A stretch of 64,000 bases of DNA from Streptococcus oralis ATCC 35037 (lineage in GTDB: Bacteria > Bacillota > Bacilli > Lactobacillales > Streptococcaceae): positions 450,001 to 514,000 of the forward strand of contig NZ_LR134336.1 in assembly GCF_900637025.1 (NCBI RefSeq), read 5' to 3'. A program made the position numbers and the translations under genes. The notes beneath the pieces are model-generated. The model made no database searches. It had not been told where the DNA came from and saw only the letters and a program-made list of their open reading frames with translations. This document shows positions 61,220 to 64,000 of this stretch, piece after piece; the stretch's first letter is position 1, and every line of letters starts with the position of its first letter.

Positions 61220-62599
61220 ATGTTACACAACGCATTTGCCTATGTTACAAGGAAGTTTTTCAAATCGATTGTTATCTTCCTGATTATTCTCCTCATGGCG
61301 AGCTTGAGTTTGGTCGGTTTGTCGATCAAGGGAGCTACAGCCAAGGCTTCTCAGGAGACCTTTAAAAATATCACCAATAGCTTCTCCATGCAAATCAATC
61401 GACGCGTCAATCAAGGAACGCCTCGAGGTTCTGGGAATATCAAGGGTGAGGACATCAAAAAAATCACCGAAAACAAGGCCATCGAGTCTTATGTTAAACG
61501 TATCAATGCTATCGGAGATTTGACTGGATATGACCTTATCGAAACGCCAGAAACCAAGAAAAATCTCACCGCAGACCGTGCCAAACGGTTTGGAAGTAGT
61601 TTGATGATTACAGGTGTCAATGACTCCTCAAAAGAAGATAAGTTTGTCTCTGGCTCATATAAGCTGGTTGAAGGTGAGCACCTAACCAACGACGACAAGG
61701 ACAAAATCCTCTTGCACAAGGACTTGGCAGCCAAACACGGCTGGAAAGTAGGGGACAAGGTTAAACTGGATTCCAATGTCTACGATGCAGACAATGAAAA
61801 AGGTGCCAAGGAAACAGTCGAAGTGACAATTAAGGGACTCTTTGATGGTCACAATAAGTCAGCAGTAACCTACTCACAAGAACTCTACGAAAACACAGCT
61901 ATCACAGACATTCACACTGCTGCAAAACTTTATGGATACACAGAAGACACAGCTATTTATGGGGACGCAACCTTCTTTGTAACAGCAGACAAGAACTTGG
62001 ATGACGTCATGAAAGAGTTGAATGGTATCAGTGGTATTAACTGGAAGAGCTACACACTTGTGAAGAGCTCCTCTAACTACCCAGCTCTAGAGCAATCCAT
62101 CTCTGGTATGTACAAGATGGCCAACCTCCTCTTCTGGGGTAGCTTGAGCTTCTCAGTTCTTCTCCTTGCACTCTTGCTCAGTCTTTGGATCAATGCTCGT
62201 CGCAAGGAAGTGGGAATTCTCCTCTCTATCGGTCTCAAGCAGGCAAGTATCTTGGGGCAATTCATCACCGAATCGATTTTGATTGCCATTCCTGCTCTTG
62301 TTTCGGCTTACTTCCTAGCCAACTACACAGCCCGTGCCATCGGAAATACTGTTCTTGCCAATGTCACTTCAGGTGTTGCCAAGCAAGCCAGCAAGGCTGC
62401 TCAAGCCTCTAATCTTGGTGGTGGTGCAGAAGTAGATGGCTTTAGCAAGACCTTGTCGAGCCTAGACATTTCCATTCAGACATCAGACTTCATCATCGTC
62501 TTTGTCCTTGCTCTGGTTCTAGTGGTTCTCGTTATGGCGCTTGCCTCAAGCAATCTCCTTAGAAAACAACCAAAAGAGCTCTTGCTCGATAGTGAATAA
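61220..62599 (+). CDS. vex3: ABC transporter permease Vex3 (MacB/FtsX fold)
   Basis: The ATG at 61220 (MLHNAFAYVTRKFFKS) follows AAAGGGAACCT; the frame's upstream ATG at 61193 has no site. The 459-residue product has an N-terminal helix (about residues 14-36), a large extracellular domain to about residue 295 and three C-terminal helices. The tail LLRKQPKELLLDSE is typical of the family. It pairs with Vex1. A hairpin terminator that contains a -10 element follows directly. Confidence 0.9.
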   Translation: MLHNAFAYVTRKFFKSIVIFLIILLMASLSLVGLSIKGATAKASQETFKNITNSFSMQINRRVNQGTPRGSGNIKGEDIKKITENKAIESYVKRINAIGDLTGYDLIETPETKKNLTADRAKRFGSSLMITGVNDSSKEDKFVSGSYKLVEGEHLTNDDKDKILLHKDLAAKHGWKVGDKVKLDSNVYDADNEKGAKETVEVTIKGLFDGHNKSAVTYSQELYENTAITDIHTAAKLYGYTEDTAIYGDATFFVTADKNLDDVMKELNGISGINWKSYTLVKSSSNYPALEQSISGMYKMANLLFWGSLSFSVLLLALLLSLWINARRKEVGILLSIGLKQASILGQFITESILIAIPALVSAYFLANYTARAIGNTVLANVTSGVAKQASKAAQASNLGGGAEVDGFSKTLSSLDISIQTSDFIIVFVLALVLVVLVMALASSNLLRKQPKELLLDSE

Positions 62600-62604
62600 A
62601 AAAC

Positions 62605-62653
62605 TTGCTACCTATTCTCCCCTAAATGGGGTATAATATAGGTAGCATTTTTA
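62605..62653 (+). terminator. Terminator hairpin after vex3 with embedded -10 element
   Basis: TGCTACCTAT / ATAGGTAGCA form a 10-bp outer stem with an inner CCCC-TAAAT-GGGG hairpin, followed by TTTTT. A TATAAT (62632-62637) lies inside, so the same DNA may end vex and start vncRS. Confidence 0.75.
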
Positions 62654-62660
62654 TCTATTT

Positions 62661-62691
62661 CATCTTGATAAGGACTCTACCTATCAGGATG
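62661..62691. promoter_or_regulatory. Inverted repeat upstream of vncR
   Basis: CATCTTGATA and TATCAGGATG are 10-bp arms with one mismatch and an 11-nt spacer. There is no T-run, so it is a candidate operator or mRNA hairpin rather than a terminator. Confidence 0.5.
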
Positions 62692-62741
62692 AAACAGAGA
62701 AGATTTACAAGAAATTTAAAGGAATGTGAAACGTTTTTTCT

Positions 62742-63398
62742 ATGAAAATTTTAATTGTAGAAGATGAAGAGATGATCCGTGAGGGGATCAGTGACTATTT
62801 GACGGATTGTGGTTATGAGACCATTCAGGCTGCGGACGGTGAGGAAGCTCTAGAACAATTTTCCAGCTATGAAGTAGCACTAGTTTTACTGGATATCCAG
62901 ATGCCCAAGCTCAATGGTTTAGAAGTCCTAGCTGAGATTCGTAAAACCAGTCAGGTTCCTGTCTTGATGTTGACTGCCTTTCAGGATGAAGAATACAAGA
63001 TGAGTGCCTTTGCTTCTCTGGCAGATGGCTATCTGGAAAAGCCCTTCTCACTCTCCCTTTTAAAAGTGAGAGTAGATGCGATTTTCAAGCGCTACTACGA
63101 TACGGGACGAATCTTCTCCTATAAGAATACCAAGGTGGACTTTGAGAGCTACAGTGCAAGCCTAGCAGGCGAGGAAGTGGCTATCAATGCTAAAGAGTTA
63201 GAAATTTTGGACTATCTGGTGAAAAATGAAGGACGGGCCTTGACTCGATCTCAGATAATCGATGCTGTCTGGAAGGTGACAGATGAGGTGCCTTTTGACC
63301 GTGTTATTGATGTTTACATCAAGGAACTGCGGAAAAAGCTAGACTTGGATTGTATCCTCACTGTGCGTAATGTTGGTTATAAATTGGAGCGAAAATGA
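62742..63398 (+). CDS. vncR: Response regulator VncR
   Basis: This 218-residue OmpR-family regulator has acidic residues in ILIVEDEEMIREGI, phospho-acceptor Asp in VLLDIQMPKLNG near residue 51, Lys in LEKPFSL near residue 101 and a C-terminal winged helix (INAKELEILDYLVKNEGRAL, then VRNVGYKL). It overlaps vncS by 4 bp (ATGA). An AAAGGAATG site precedes the ATG. From memory, the pneumococcal locus also encodes a 27-residue peptide, Pep27, near here. I see no clear intact counterpart. Confidence 0.93.
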   Translation: MKILIVEDEEMIREGISDYLTDCGYETIQAADGEEALEQFSSYEVALVLLDIQMPKLNGLEVLAEIRKTSQVPVLMLTAFQDEEYKMSAFASLADGYLEKPFSLSLLKVRVDAIFKRYYDTGRIFSYKNTKVDFESYSASLAGEEVAINAKELEILDYLVKNEGRALTRSQIIDAVWKVTDEVPFDRVIDVYIKELRKKLDLDCILTVRNVGYKLERK

Positions 63399-64000
63399 AA
63401 CGAACAGGTCTATTTACTAAAATATTTATCTATACCTTCTCGATTTTTAGTGTTCTGGTTATTTGTCTTCATTTAGCCATTTATTTTCTCTTTCCATCAA
63501 CTTATCTAAGTCATCGTCAGGAAACCATTGGCCAGAAAGCGACAGCCATTGCCCAGTCCCTAGAAGGGAAAGATAGGCAGAGTATCGAGCAAGTGTTGGA
63601 CTTGTATTCCCAGACTAGTGATATCAAGGGGGCTGTTAAGGGAGAGATGACCGAGGACAAGTTGGAGGTCAAGGACAATCTTCCTCTGGACACGAATCGC
63701 CAGACCACCTCTCTCTTTATCGAGGAGCGTGAGGTGACAACCCAAGATGGTAGCACTATGACACTTCAATTTCTAGCTTCGATGGACCTGCAAAAGGAAG
63801 CGGAGCAGATTAGTCTCCAGTTTCTCCCCTATACCTTACTGGCATCCTTTCTGATTTCCCTCTTGGTGGCCTACATCTATGCTCGGACCATTGTTGCGCC
63901 GATCTTGGAAATCAAGCGGGTGACCCGTCGGATGATGGACCTGGATGCTCAAGTGCGGTTGCGCGTGGACTCTAAGGATGAGATCGGTGATCTTAAGGAA
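63395..64000 (+). CDS. vncS: Histidine kinase VncS, 3' part outside window
   Basis: The first 202 codons are present and the gene runs off the right edge. It starts MKRTGLFTKIFIYTFSIFSV with one membrane helix (about residues 10-35), an extracellular domain of about 110 residues, a second helix (about residues 145-165) and a HAMP region (YARTIVAPILEIKRVTRRMM, then DSKDEIGDL). The His-containing and ATPase parts lie beyond the window. It overlaps vncR by 4 bp. Confidence 0.93.
   Translation, partial: MKRTGLFTKIFIYTFSIFSVLVICLHLAIYFLFPSTYLSHRQETIGQKATAIAQSLEGKDRQSIEQVLDLYSQTSDIKGAVKGEMTEDKLEVKDNLPLDTNRQTTSLFIEEREVTTQDGSTMTLQFLASMDLQKEAEQISLQFLPYTLLASFLISLLVAYIYARTIVAPILEIKRVTRRMMDLDAQVRLRVDSKDEIGDLKE

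Noticed and set aside
1..64000. CRISPR array or prophage
   Set aside because: No regularly spaced short repeats, cas genes, integrase, terminase or structural phage genes are visible in the window.

Overview
The window is low-GC Gram-positive chromosome from a mitis-group Streptococcus (S. mitis, S. oralis, S. infantis or similar). The marker genes support this: a T-box leader serving thrS, codY next to a pncA-type hydrolase, murT-gatD, dpr, brnQ, pepV, the DacB/LdcB lipoprotein carboxypeptidase, and a vex123-vncRS locus. From memory, local gene order matches blocks of the pneumococcal chromosome, but the blocks are joined differently here. Species cannot be fixed from the sequence alone.

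Layout. 0-2 kb: the end of a lipase-like gene, then a reductase-like membrane protein and its TetR regulator with two matching operators, all on the minus strand. 2-4.4 kb: a Bce-type two-component system followed by debris (a permease C-terminal remnant and a broken DUF898 gene). 4.6-9 kb: a DUF389 protein, thrS, and a T-box that is separated from thrS by a small membrane-protein gene bounded by 17-bp direct repeats. 9-13.9 kb: a phosphoesterase, an unknown membrane protein, an Rrf2 regulator, a YdcF protein and a nucleotidyltransferase bounded by two terminators with the same stem. 14-17 kb: a polar amino acid ABC operon on the minus strand. 17-26.8 kb: recJ, a LysM-CHAP protein, rnjB (RNase J2), an esterase, a matrixin-like protease, uvrC and a second phosphoesterase.

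26.8-31 kb is the main accessory island. A 4-kb insert lies between 71-bp near-perfect direct repeats. It carries three small membrane-anchored proteins with almost identical N-termini, a 4-TM protein, the stub of a broken toxin, a complete lipase-like toxin with an N-terminal GHSLG catalytic domain and a helical C-terminus, and two small helical proteins. This layout resembles the staphylococcal TslA/TilA/TlaA/TlaB type VII-secreted lipase system with reversed domain order. It is the best candidate for an exciting system here.

31-40.6 kb: nitroreductase, pepV, a uracil-DNA-glycosylase-like protein, rhodanese, brnQ, two tandem lipoproteins, an M42 aminopeptidase with a late nonsense codon, a HIT protein, an L,D-carboxypeptidase and rplK-rplA with two matching leader motifs. 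40.6-41.9 kb: a probable group II intron 5' fragment and a methyltransferase. 41.9-58.7 kb: mostly core genes (apt, metA, dnaD, tpiA, dpr, truA, a pyridoxine/HMP kinase with an ECF S component, pepQ, murT-gatD, a RclA/Har-like flavoprotein, a DEAD-box helicase, codY, a nicotinamidase). 58.7 kb: tRNA-Leu(AAG). 59.2-64 kb: vex1-vex2-vex3 ABC transporter and vncR-vncS, with vncS cut by the window end.

Regulation visible in the sequence includes the T-box, paired TetR operators, a MET-box at metA, a CodY box at codY, L1-type leader motifs, a structured helicase leader and many intrinsic terminators. uvrC and truA look leaderless.
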